Assembly (NCBI RefSeq): GCF_901000735.1
Contig: NC_081541.1
Span: 37,907,142 to 37,971,141 of the forward strand
Origin: Corylus avellana
Taxonomy: Eukaryota; Streptophyta; Magnoliopsida; Fagales; Betulaceae
DNA length: 64,000 bases
Direction of reading: 5' to 3'
Both the position numbers and the translations under genes were made by a program. The notes beneath the pieces are model-generated. The model worked only from the letters and a program-made list of their open reading frames with translations. It ran no database searches and was not told the origin of the DNA. Positions 34,935-46,700 of this stretch are shown piece by piece. Each line of letters starts with the position of its first letter. Position 1 is the first letter of the stretch.

Positions 34935-37884
34935 ATGCCTGCCATAGAGATGAAGAGTGTTGCAAGTCCAAACAACAACTTTGAAGGTAATGACTTGAGG
35001 AAATCGTCTTCTGTGTAACGTGATGTGAGAATTGACAAAAAAATTGCTATTGAAGTCGAAGAGGAACACAGTGCTATTGTATCTGATATGAAGAATACCA
35101 TAAACCAAGTACTTCTCAAAAAAATAGGAGTGCCTGTTTCTTGATTGTTACCACCTGGTACAGTGAAGGTTGCAGCAAAAATCACAGTGGCAATCAATGT
35201 TGTCACGAGCATTGAATAGTTTGATGTGTCCTTCATCCACATTTCTCCATCTTTTTGTAAATCTGTATGTGCCTCTATAAATATCTCCTTAGGTGTTTGA
35301 CCATTTGAATTCTTTTGGTTCAAGTATGATGGCGGTACAATCTTTTCTATCTCCTACAGTTGGCTAAGTATAAATTGATAGGTAACACGTGAACCATTAT
35401 ATATGCAAAAAAAATAAAATAATATTATCACTCACCTTAAACCACAACAACTCCCATTGCATTTGAAGGGCTACTCCTAATACGATACGTAGTCGATCTG
35501 AACTAGGCAATTGTCCACCTAAATGCAACATGTTCTCATTGGTTTCCGAAGTAAGAAAGGATCCAATGGTATCCTTGTTAGTACCTATCTCATATATTAG
35601 ATTGAACACACTCTCTTGCCGATATACAATAGCAATGTGAAATAAAGTCATGTTTTTTTTTCGTATTTTTGCCATAGAAAGTCGAGAAAAGAGCGTGTAA
35701 GTATAATTAGAAATTCAACATTTCCAACGTTTGCAGCTTCAAAAATTAAAGTCATATGATAGCGAAGCAAGTTTGATGAGAACTGTTTGTCTGGAACTCC
35801 AAGCATTTTCCAAAGGTCTTCAACTAATTGATGGGCTAATGTCTTCATGGAAGCTTTGCTACATATCCCTCTGAACCCTATGGTTGAAAAAAGAATCTAT
35901 TCAGAAATCAAAGATGGTTTGGTAATAAAGAAATATTAAAACTACATAATTATTTTACAAATATAAATAATAAGAAATGATATTGAAAGTTTTATAAAAT
36001 AAAAATGCAAAGATAACTAAACCATTAGATGCGGCTACTTGGGTCCTAATTGTTGACTTCTCAAGATATGTTTTGTCTTTGCATAACCCGACCTTAAGTC
36101 TCTTCTATTTTTGAATTTAAGTAAAAAGAAATGGTAGATTGGGACATTTCAAATAGAATATAACTCTTCTCATAGAATTTAATTTTCCATAGTTTAGAAG
36201 TGGATATCATCCAAAGATTTGATGAAATCAAATAAGAGCATTTTCCCATGCCAATGTAATTCGAGTGAAATGGTCAAAAAGTTGTGATTAATGTAATAAA
36301 CGAACTACTTGGGAAATGTAGTAGATATCTCTGGAATTAAAGAAGTTTGGGTTGGAGACAAACTAACAGGAATTTATGCGACTTTTCCAGAACGAAAGCT
36401 GACTTGTGCTGCCAATTGCAAAAGTTTTCTTGGCCAACATTGACAAAGCTGTTGGCCCACATTCAGAATCGGCATTTGCTATGTTTGGATCCATTTCCAA
36501 AATTTTCAATGCTATATCTGCACATGAATTTGATGATTGTCAAAAGGTTAATTAAGAAATGCGTATAATATGGTCGCTAATATTGCAATAGAAGTTGTAA
36601 CTCCATCAAAAAAAAGTTATAGTTAGATGTAGAGCTTACCATAAAAATCAGAGGAAACAGCATAAAGAAGGAGCTCCGAGCGTTGATGAGCAGTCAACTG
36701 TATAAGAGGAGTCACAGAGAATAGATAGGAGACCATGTTTCTATGGCGTCCTAGCTCAACTGCATATTGAAGTGGTGTCCTTTCATCGCAATCATCAATC
36801 AATAGTGGTTTATTGTTGATTTTCACCAGCTGCTCGGCAATTCTCACTATTCCTGATTGAGCTGCAAAGTGAAGGGCCGTAGCTCCTTGTTTGGTTCTCA
36901 ACTCCAAGTCTTCCGGAGTCATCAGTTTCAACAATTCTTTTATAAAAGTGGATTGTTGTGCAACCACGGCTTCGTGAAGTGCCGTCCCTTCCTCTTTCGA
37001 TACGTTAGGCCGAACGCAATGTGGGTATTTCTCAAGAAAAGCCTTAGCTGCCGGCCAATCACCTTTTATGGCAGCATGAAGGAGGGGACCACACTGGGCA
37101 CGATTTTCATCTATTATTCTTTCCCCTGGAATTTTATTTTTACAAAAAAAAACAAAACGTATTAATTACAACTTGTGGTGAAAAATCATGCATTCCACTT
37201 GGATGCATGCAAAGATGTAGGAAGAACTAATTTATCTCATAACCTTTCGTATCTGCAGCAAGTGAAATTCTGTCTTCTTCTTTTTCCTTTGTGTGTGCGT
37301 GTTGTTGTTTTGTTTAATTATTATTTTGGGTTCTTAACCGAAAATTTTGGTCTATTTCAAAATGGAGTTTTTGCAAGGTGGAATTGGAATGGAAAGGATA
37401 ATTAATAACATGGAACAAACGCATTCGAAATCGTAAAAGTTTTCCCTATAATATTCGAAAACTGTCACAAGTCTATATATGACTGCATTCTGCATATGAC
37501 GAGAGAGAAAAAAAAAAGGGGGGAGATCGAGCGCTTACTCCTTGAGCTTGGCACCTCTACACAATCTGCTCCAGTTCATCTTGTGATGAGCTATTTTCTT
37601 GAGGCGCCGGTAATAACCTAGGTGCATCCCAGTTAGCCAAATCTTGTAGAAGAGAGCTTAAAGAAGGCTGAATTTTAACGAAAAGCGGCCACAGAGCCTC
37701 AAGGCTAGCATCTCCTGCGTTAGCTATTTATTGTTGAATAAAAGATGCTCCCTGATCCAAGTGTGGAGGAAATGATGGAAAGGAAGAGGGTATTTGATGA
37801 TTAGTAGATTCTCCAGAAGAAGCCCTTTGAGGATGACTCGTTGACGGATTGTTGATAGCACCTTCTTCCTTTTTTTTGTTGTTT
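34935..37884 (-). pseudogene. Ankyrin-repeat/PGG-domain gene, copy 3 (multiply broken)
   Basis: Minus-strand exons can be read at 37884-37539, 37125-36640, 36517-36368 (150 nt, as in the other copies), 35877-35436 and 35353-34935. The first holds a Ser/Pro-rich part (SSFPSFPPHLDQGASFIQQ), then TAA at 37728-37730, and in the same frame EALWPLFVKIQPSLSSLLQD and TAG at 37557-37559. The second and third hold ankyrin repeats (GPLLHAAIKGDWPAAKAFLE; GATALHFAAQSGIVRIAEQL). In the fourth a nine-T run at 35653-35661 marks a frameshift between SFLDFLW and NMTLFHIAIVYRQES. The last holds FAATFTVPGGNNQETG and two transmembrane segments, then is cut by the CACTA end at 34934. There is no gag-like exon at its 5' end. 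Two stops, one frameshift and loss of the C-terminus make it a pseudogene. Confidence 0.85.
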
Positions 37885-37958
37885 CTTTGGAAACAAAATG
37901 AGGTAGAAAATAAATTAATTAATACATAATCAATCTGATAATATGAATAAAAATACAT

Positions 37959-38326
37959 ATAGAATTCCTAATTGGGTGAATAGATGAAGAGTGACGGATA
38001 CAAAAAATTCTCTACTTTGGAATAATTTAAGTTTATGTATAATGATGATTTATAATGGTATAATTGTGTTCAAACACTAAAGACCTAGCTAGCTCCAATA
38101 TGAAGCTTATGGGTGCTTGGTATTGATTAAATCAGGGAGCGCGAGATATTTTCAACAACAAAAACATGTAAATTTATAGGAAAAATTGAGATATTTTCTA
38201 GTTGAATATTTAGACAGAAAGAGTGAGGGACAGAAATGATTTCGATTGAAGACGTTGGGTAACTTTTCAATATTTCTTGCTCAGTATGCTTTCAAATTTC
38301 TTTCCATCATGAACTTCAACAATGCA
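37959..38326. other. Non-coding stretch to the gap
   Basis: AT-rich sequence with no coding signal, ending at an assembly gap. Confidence 0.4.
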
Positions 38327-38426
38327 NNNNNNNNNNNNNNNNNNNNNNNNNNNNNNNNNNNNNNNNNNNNNNNNNNNNNNNNNNNNNNNNNNNNNNNNNN
38401 NNNNNNNNNNNNNNNNNNNNNNNNNN
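38327..38426. other. Assembly gap (100 N)
   Basis: A fixed-size run of N; LINE-derived coding sequence begins at its right edge. Confidence 1.
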
Positions 38427-38820
38427 CCACACGTCCACAGATGATGGACACTTCCATAGAATATGTGCAAAATATGCAGAGATCCTCCTTGACTATGCCC
38501 CGCTTCAATAAATTATCTTTTGTTGGAAGGATATTGTTATAAGCCCTTCACAAAAAAAACGTTTGTTGCATTGGAACCTTTAATTGCCAAACCGTTTTCC
38601 ACAGAGGAGTGTACCCTGAGTGGAGAGATCCTTCCCCATGTTTTACTGATTTCCTCTCTTTCTCCAAATGATAAGCACTTCTCACAATGAAAACACCTGA
38701 GGTTGTGGCTCTCCATATCAGCTTGTCTGATTGTCTATATCTGCTCAATGGTAAGTTACAGATGAGTTCAACTTCATTTTCCATGAAGATCTGTAGTCTT
38801 GCAGGTAGTTTCAATGCCAA
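38427..38820 (-). pseudogene. LINE ORF2 C-terminal fragment (zf-RVT region)
   Basis: The minus strand encodes SDKLIWRATTSGVFIVRSAY, WKTVWQLKVPMQQTFFL, a stop, then NNILPTKDNLLKRGIVKEDL and CIFC. This is the zinc-binding region at the end of plant L1-type reverse-transcriptase proteins (motifs W-x-G-x-F-x-V-R-S-A-Y and K-x-P). It is truncated by a gap on one side and contains at least one stop. Confidence 0.85.
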
Positions 38821-38821
38821 G

Positions 38822-38845
38822 AAGCTTCAAAAAAAAAAAAAAAAA
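38822..38845 (+). mobile_element. Minute poly(A) insertion with 15-bp target duplication
   Basis: AAGCTTC followed by a run of A is flanked by AGTTTCAATGCCAAG at 38807-38821 and 38846-38860. This is the footprint of LINE-type target-primed integration of an extremely 5'-truncated transcript. Confidence 0.6.
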
Positions 38846-39012
38846 AGTTTCAATGCCAAGAGATAAGGTGGTAGAAGGGACAAAATTTCATAAAGTGTTA
38901 CGTGACTGCTGCAGTCCACTTAGGAGAAAAGGGAGCCCAATTTGAAGAAGTGGAGCCTGATATCTAGGCCCTACTCTATCACTACTCTAGCTTGTTTCAA
39001 GAGCCCAAAGGC

Positions 39013-40620
39013 CTACCTTCCTCCAATGCCCGTGACCATAAAATTCCAATTTTGCAAGGCCATCGCCCAGTCAGCATTTGGCCCTAGCGGTATCCATTTT
39101 ATCAAAAAAATGGAGATTGAGTGGCAAGTCTCCATCTTGTTAAATTCCAGAGTAGTAAGAGCCAACACAAGCCCATATTCTTCACCTATTTGAGGAATAT
39201 AAAACCGATACTTGACTGTGATCTTGTTGATTGCCTGGCTATCCACGCACATCCGCCAACTCCCATATTTATTTCGTACTCGTAGGGACGGTACTACGCA
39301 TGGATTCTGCGTATTCATACTCTCTCCCTCTAATTGTTCTTCCAAATAGAATTCTCCTTTGGGCTCATTCGGTAATGTGTAAGGTCCGGGAGACTTGCTC
39401 CTGATACTAAGTCAATATAGTGCAAGATATCTCTCATAGGCGGCAGTCCCTCGGGCATCTCTACATCCATGATGTCTCAAAATTCTTCTAACATCGGTCG
39501 CATTGTCTCAGAAACTTCTTGTGAAAAGCAAATCATGGTTCCCTTTGTCACCAATGCTACGATGTCTTGGGCCTCCTTAACTTCTTCCACGAATTTTATC
39601 CGGTGAACAGGAAGACCAATTTACCTTCAGAACTGGTAGAATTCTTGAATTCTTGTAAGGGTCAAAATGTTACCCTCCGACCATCCTAGAAGATAATGTA
39701 AACATTATCTCTTCCCTTGTGCTGCGAATCCAAGTCAAACTGCCAAGTTCTTTCTAAGATTAAGTGGCAAGTGTCCATCTTCACCGCATTACACAAAATT
39801 GAATCCGTCTAATGTTTACCAATCGAAAATGTGAAATGACATCTCTCGAATATTAGTGTCTTCGTTCCCTGCTTGACCCATTTGATCTTGTATGGTGTTA
39901 GGTGCTTCTCGGTTTTTAAACCCAACTTCGAAACCATCTCCATAGACACTACATTCTCCTCACTTCTACCGTCAACGCGCGATCAAGTCATGTATCCTTC
40001 GATTGATCGTGCAACGAGTGTGAAATATCTCATGTCTTTGAGATAGACCCTCTTGCCTCGGGGTCAAGAGTAAGCATTGAATTACTAAGGATCGGGAAAG
40101 TGGGATTCACTCGTCAGCGTTAGCCAACTCTTCCTCATAATCAAGCGTATCATCCTCAGTTGCTCCAACCTCTCAATTCTCAACTCCTTTTTATGGCTCA
40201 GTTTCGATCAAGTTCACCATCTACCTTCGAGGACATTGATGTGAACTATGTCCTTGTTAGTTGCACTTGAAACACTTCTCTGGATCGGACCATGCATACA
40301 TATTGTTGGCTGGTTCTCTTGGTATGTTTGAGCTATTGCTGGCTCCTCTTCCCATGGAAATCACTAGTTGACTTGGTGTGACTGTCAGGACTAGAGGTTG
40401 TTTCCCCGACCCTGCATCGGTCTCATCGCATTGCTTCCAGGTTGGTGCTTTAGGCCTCTCTAGTTGCTTCTTGACTCAGGTTGCTTAGCTAATTGCCTTG
40501 GTTAAAGTAAATACAGGATGCATAGAAACCTTGTCTCGGATCGCCACATGTAATCCACTAATAAACCTTGCTACTTGTTGAGCCTTGTTGGGACTTTCAA
40601 GCGACGGTGTCGGAAGACAA
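39013..40620 (-). pseudogene. Ty3/gypsy gag-protease-RT relic
   Basis: Read on the minus strand in order: gag C-terminus near 40600-40450 (ARFISGLHVAIRDKVS, RPKAPTWKQCDETD); a zinc knuckle near 40285-40240 (CFKCN, stop, QGHSSHQC); a protease-like region near 39990-39690 (NAVKMDTCHLILERTWQFDL); and an RT start at 39345-39013 (GSWRMCVDSQAINKITVKYR). Stops and frame changes are frequent, and the RT core with its catalytic YxDD is absent. The gag/protease part has what looks like an exact copy at 62039-62980. Confidence 0.82.
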
Positions 40621-41652
40621 CCTTGTAACTAATTATTTGTTATTTTCTTTTAATTTTTTTTAATCAAATTTTACGTTTCCGTTAATATCTGTTTCTTAAA
40701 TTACTTTTCATCTTCAATATTCAGCTTCTACTTACTTCTTATTGTCACATGCTGTCATAACAATCATAGTGTTGCATGGCATCATATATCAACTTAAATC
40801 TTAAATTTTTTAACTCATAATTTAAAATATTGTAATTTTTTTAAGAACTAGGGTTAAATACCAAATACCCCCTGGGGTTCGGTAACTTTATTTTTACCCC
40901 CCTAAGGTTTCATTTTTATCATAGGATCCTCCTGGGGTTTTGATAAAGGACCAAGTTAGTCCATCCGTTAGTTGATCGTTAGGATTGACACGTGAACCAA
41001 TCAGATGTTGACACGTGAACCAATCAGATGTTGACACGTGGCACCTATTTAATTTTTTGAAAAAAATTAAAAAAAAAAAGAAAAGAAAAGAAAAAAAATT
41101 GGGGGTGGCTCCCTTGGCCATTAAATAGGTGCCACGTGTCAACATCTGATTGGTCCACGTGTCAGTCCTAAAGGTCAACTAATGAATAAACTAACTTGGT
41201 CCTTTATCAAAACCTCAGGGGGTCCTGTGATAAAAATGAAACCCCAGGGGGGTAAAAATAAAGTTACCAAACCCCAGGGGGGTATTTGGTATTTAACCCT
41301 AAGAACTATTGATCGTGATATGATCTAATGATTGATTAAACTCTTAGAATTTTGTATTATTTGTATGCACTAGTCCAATCGATTGTGATATAATTTATTA
41401 ATCGATCAAATGCTATGGATTTTGTATTATTTATCCTTATGCATTAGTTTGATCAATCTTTAGCATCCTCCTATTACAGAAAAGTTAAGCCTCACGCCCA
41501 TATCTCAAAGAAACTGTGATCTTATCTAGGATCGATCGAACTTGACACGATTAAAAGTTCGATTGAATGTCTGATATTTGATCCTAGTGCATTAGTCGGA
41601 TTGATCAAGATGATCAAATGATCGATTGAACTCTTTAGATTTTGTATTTTTC
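39691..41652. repeat. Segment repeated at 62039-64000 (copy 1)
   Basis: Every stretch I compared with 62039-64000, including homopolymer lengths, was the same; the constant offset is 22348. The partner starts exactly at the edge of a 100-N gap and runs to the window end. Confidence 0.92.
40849..41301. mobile_element. MITE with long inverted ends
   Basis: The ends are TAGGGTTAAATACCAAATAC and its inverse. The inverted similarity continues inward for more than 150 bp (ACCCCC, GATAAAGGACCAAGTTAGT, CCAATCAGATGTTGACACGT). The loop has an A-rich tract and a GGGGGTGGCTCC piece. The flanks share AGAAC. Open frames inside are by-products of the inverted repeat. Confidence 0.8.
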
Positions 41653-41940
41653 TTATGCATTACTTCGATCGATCGTGATATGATATTGATCGAATTCTAT
41701 GGATTTTGTGTTATCTATCTTTGTGCATTAGTCCGATCAATCATGATAAGATCAATATGATCAATCGTAGTGCATTAGTGCGATCGATTGTTATACAATC
41801 AATCAAACTCTATGAATTTTGTATTTTCTATCATTGTGCATTAGTCCGATCAATCTTTGGCTTCCTTCCACTAGGGAAAAAGGTTATACCCCATGTCCAT
41901 GTGTCAAAGAAATAGTGATCTTATCTAGGATCAATCGAAC
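41310..41940. repeat. Degenerate tandem array, ~100-bp period
   Basis: Units share the order (G)ATCGATCGTGATATGAT, TCGAT.AA.CTCTA.., ATTTTGTATTAT.TAT, GTGCATTAGTCCGATCAATC. At least five diverged units can be followed. A related phrase, CTTATCTAGGATC.ATCGAACT, ends two of them. Confidence 0.7.
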
Positions 41941-42039
41941 TCTATAGTTTTGGGACAAACAAGATCAAATTGCAAAGTATCCAACTCTTTGGTTGATAAA
42001 AATATCATCCAAATCCATATATGAAACTTAAATAATTTA

Positions 42040-42060
42040 TATATATATATATAAGGAGAG

Positions 42061-42108
<48 letters not shown>
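42040..42108. repeat. (AT)n microsatellites
   Basis: Two AT/TA runs separated by AAGGAGAGGG. A similar run lies at about 42391-42410. Confidence 0.9.
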
Positions 42109-42109
<1 letters not shown>

Positions 42110-42599
42110 AGTTTAGTTTGTATGTCAAAATGTGGAAATTTAATTTTTCCGTTTGTTCTTAATTCTAGCTTGGACCAAATTTAACGTGTTAATACTCGAA
42201 TATTTTTTCTGCTAGAGTGATAATAATTTTTATTTTAGATAAATGAAGATTCTCAAACTTTCTAACAAAGATGTTTATACTTCATTTTTTGGTTCTGGGA
42301 AATCGTCTTTTTAGATCCGGAATATTCGTTAAACCGTTGGAATAAACTTTGCTATGTAATCGTGCAATAATCAAACTTTTACCTTGTTTTGATATATATA
42401 TATATATATTAAAAAATAGAAGTAGAAAATAGAAAAATTTAATAATAATTTAAAAATAATTAATTTTTTAATATAAGGTTTTTTTTTTTTTAATTTTTTT
42501 TTTAAAAAAATTTAATAGGCTAATAGCCTAATATGTGGTTTTAGTAAGCTTAAAAATAAAAAAAATTAAAATTAAAGAGTACTATGAGTGTCGACATCT

Positions 42600-43432
42600 A
42601 ACTATCAACACATATAGTCTGATTATCAGCGTTGAGGTTAATACATAAACGATGTCGTCTTTGTCCGAAAAATAATGCAGGATCTAGTGGTGAGGTTTTT
42701 GAAATTTTTTGCACAAAACTTTTTTAATGTACCACCCCCTTTTATTAAAGTATATTTTCATTGTTTCTAAGTAATTTTCTAATTTTTAATATGTTTGATA
42801 GAAAATATAAATTTGGATATGAAACATTTAAGAAAAAGGGGAAAAAAAACAAATTCAATGACGTACAAAAAGGAACTTTTGATAAATTTGTAGCTAAAAA
42901 CAAACAAAATATTACATCAAATCGAGCTAAAGAATAAATAATTGAACAATCAATCTTTGAAATAGAATTAGAAGACAATATTGAAATAATAAAATAAAAT
43001 GATATTGTTAATTAGATTTATAAAATCCTTGTTAGCATCTATAAAATGGATCAGTGAAATTAACTATTAAGAATAATGTACTAACAAAACAAGTATATTT
43101 AAATTTGATTAATCAATTGTCATCTAAAAAAACAAGAAAAATGGTTTTTAATAAAAAAAATTTATTATATTATAATTTTAAAATAAAAAATGTTATATTT
43201 ATAAATTGCATTTTCTAGGGGAGTAGTGATGCAGTTGCCCACTGCACTTGCCCTGTTTGTAAAGGGGTATCATTTTGCTTATTTATTTTGAAAGCACTTT
43301 TCGTTTCTTTTTCTTTTTTATAAAAAGCAAAAAAATAAAAAATTACTTTGAAAACTGAAGATACACAATATGGTCTGTATTTCACTTCCAAGTCTCACCT
43401 AACATGTTTCGTAGTAATTTGACAGATTAAGA
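42600..43432 (+). promoter_or_regulatory. 5' flank of the intact gag-ANK-PGG gene
   Basis: This non-coding flank is shared with other gag-like copies (11975-12156; minus strand 28500 onward; 61097-61560). A TATA-like TATATTTATAAA lies at 43194-43205, about 230 nt before the ATG. The 22 nt before the ATG (GTAGTAATTTGACAGATTAAG) are conserved in three copies and are likely 5' UTR. Promoter activity is inferred only. Confidence 0.35.
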
Positions 43433-43736
43433 ATGGCAACAAATAGTCTCTCAAGCACAATTGTTCTTGAACTTCTTAGAAATGACAATTATGCCAATTG
43501 GTGTGCTTGGATGAAAAATTATTTGTTGGCTCAAGATCTTTGGTACATTGTCCAATCAACCACGGAACCCCCTAAACCAGAAGATGATGTAGTTGGATTT
43601 AAGGCATGGAGAAAGAATAATGCTGCAGCTTTACATGCAATTCTAATTTCATGTGAGGTGGACATACTACCGGGGATTAGGAAAATCACTTCCGCCAAAA
43701 ATGTCTGGGATGAATTGGCTAGAATGTATGGACCAG
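43433..43736 (+). other. Exon 1 of the intact gene: copia-gag-like domain
   Basis: A 304-nt open segment starts ATGGCAACAAATAG and ends before GTGATG followed by a (CT)n tract. It aligns over its whole length with relics at 28470 (minus) and 51630. In pattern it aligns with true copia gags in this window: NY..W...MK..L...D.W.I, then SAK..WD.L...Y. It ends before the part of gag that would carry the zinc knuckle. Confidence 0.75.
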
Positions 43737-46700
43737 GTGATGCTCTCTCTCTCTCTCTCAACGTTAGGCTTATTGTTGTAAGATAATTTGGTGGTGGACA
43801 AAGTATTCTTTTTTTTAATGGAATAGCCATTTTGGGTACTAAACATACTCTAAAGATGGATGACTTAACAAATGAGATCAAACCCAAATACAGTTAACCT
43901 TATCAATATAACTTCAAGCTAGATTTTTGCCAAATAATAATAATAATAATAATAATAATAACTTCAAGTTAGATTCGTAATTTATTTATTTATTTGGTAG
44001 GTAAGTCAGATTCGTATCTTATATTACAACAAATTGCTGTTTCCACGTACGTTCATGGAATATTTTTATGTAAATACTTTATGGGACCTCAAATGGTCCA
44101 TGCCGGACCCAATAACTTGTATATTATACATAATAGAAACACAGAAGGGCAGTGCCAAAGTAGAATAGTACGAATTCGATTTCGGCGGTCACAGTGCAGG
44201 TCGTGCTCACTGTGCGGCAATACTTTTCTATTCCACTTGAAACACAAAAGGCCGAATATGTGCCCTTTTATAATTAAAGCCTTATAGTCTGCAAAACTTT
44301 CTACTACAATACAAATTAATTGGATAAAGACTCCTTCCAGGTACTAATTACTTAATGAGAATACTAAAGCTTGACAAAACAGGGAAATTGAAAAAATAAA
44401 AATTCATGGAGTGTTGGTATCAGAAACCCGGACTCACTCATTTTACTCTACATGCATGGCTTGGCAGGGGCAGGCAGAATAAACAACGACCTCCTTGATC
44501 AGTTCGAGCCCTTACGTACGGCTATCAATAATGGTAACTGGGATGCTGCAAACGATTTTCTTAGTCACAATGAAGATGCAAAGAGTGCAACAATTACAGA
44601 CCGTGGATCTACTGTTCTTCACGTGGCTGTCTTCGCGGGAAATAGGGAAATTGTGGAGAATTTAGTGGAGTTATTGTCGGAGGAGGAATTAGAAATCAAA
44701 GACGATGAAGGTTTCACAGCTCTAGCCAGGGCTGCCGTTCAACAAAATAATACTGGGATGTTAGATTGCATGCTTAGAAAGAACAATAACTTACTTGACA
44801 TCCGAGACAATTCCAATCGTATACCGCTTATAGCAGCTCTAGAGTATGGAAATATAGAATTGGCACGCTATCTCTATCCTGCCCCTCTGAATTATAATCA
44901 AAGATTAAGCGACATCGATGCTTCCACGGTTCTTACCCAGTTCATACTTCTCAATGATTTTGGTAAGGATCCTAATTATTCATTCTTGTTTTGTTCGATG
45001 CTTTGAAATTGTATTGAATAATTTTCCTATCGTTAATTAATTATGTCTCTACCGTACAACACAATAGATCTTGCTCTGCGCTTCCTCCAGCATTGCCCAC
45101 GTGCTGCTGTTGTTCCAAACAAGTATGATAGTTCCCCTTTGGCCGCATTGGCTTCCAAGTCTTCTGCATTCCCGAGTAGGACCCCGCTCAGCCGTCTGGA
45201 AAAAGAGATCTACGACAGTGAGTATCATTTATGTTTCTTGTTGTTTTTCATGTGTCACCTACAAATTAAACGCTTGCATGTTTGCACAGTCCGTCTTTGT
45301 CTTTTAGTATATAATGTTTTAAGTTACATATCTTTAAGAATTGTGTTTCCTTTTTAATTGCTTGAAAAGAAAAGACGGAGGGATAACATCGTTTTGTTAT
45401 ATTTCTACAACTTTTTTAGGTTTGTTAAATAAAAAATTTATGAGTTTATGAATATGAGAGAAGTGACCATCTTCTGTTTTTTCCTATCCATTAACTTTTA
45501 GAGTTTCATATGATTTTTTTTGTTTTTTTTTTGGCTATGATCGAGCTCCTCTTTTAAAAATTTGCAACATTGATTTTAAAAATGTGGCATATATTGTCTT
45601 GCTACTTGCTTGCTTAATTTAGTCATCTTGAGCTCCGTTTGTTTCAACGTAAAATACTTTAAGGAAAATAAACTTTCAGGAAATGCTTTCAACTCTAAAC
45701 ACTTTTTAGTGTTTGACGCGTACGAAAAATTACAAATATTTTTTTTATAGAGAAATGTTAGGGATTCCAAATCTTTTACCAATAAATGTATAACAAAATA
45801 AAGTAAAGCTTATTCATTGGAGATGATCAAAAAAATTATTTAAACGAAATGCTACGAGTACCAATAAATAAGCTAATATATGATTTTGATACATATTTCT
45901 TAGCAAAAAAATTTGGTACCCATAATATTTCTCTTTTTTATATTTTTATTGATCATATTAACATATAAAAATCAATTTTTACTAACAACATAAAAATATT
46001 AATATAAAATAATTTCTAAAAAATTAAATCTAAAAATTTCAAATGAACGTAGCAACCTTAAGATGACAAGGGCACACTCAAAATGACACCCCTACGGTTG
46101 GTAAGGCATCGGACATTCACGGCCTAATTAACCCAATTGTTGGTCCAATGGACCAACCACTACAAAAATTTTAGGGTTTTGTGATTTGCTTATTAATGAC
46201 ATTTTTGGGTAAAAAAAAAAAAAAGTCATTAATAGGTTAGTGACATTTTTGAAATGACAAAAATTGGAAAGATTGAAAACTGGGTAGTGACGTTTTTACT
46301 ATTTACGCGTCACCAATTGGTGACGTGTGAATAGTAGCACATCACTACCCTTTAAAAAATTATAAAAAAATAATTTTTACAAAAAAATATTTATAATAAC
46401 AAATATATAATTTTTATAATAAACTTATATTTATTATTATAAATATTTAAATGTTTTCCAATAAATTTTAAATTAAAAAAAAAAATAGAGAGGCAGAACA
46501 GTTTGCAGCAATTTCTGAGAATTCCCGTTCGAACGGGAAGAGTGTCTGTCCGAACAAACAATACATGCTTCACTAAACTCAACCCCACATACACGGCCAA
46601 ACTAGTAAACAACACCTCAACCAATCAACCTCTTGAAAACTCAGGATTTATACCAAAAATTCAACTCCAACAACACCCCAAACCGAAACAACAAGAGATG

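Noticed and set aside
40894..41178. 94-codon minus-strand frame (same at 63242-63526)
   Set aside because: It lies wholly inside the inverted repeat and poly(A) loop of the MITE; its text is explained by the hairpin arms.
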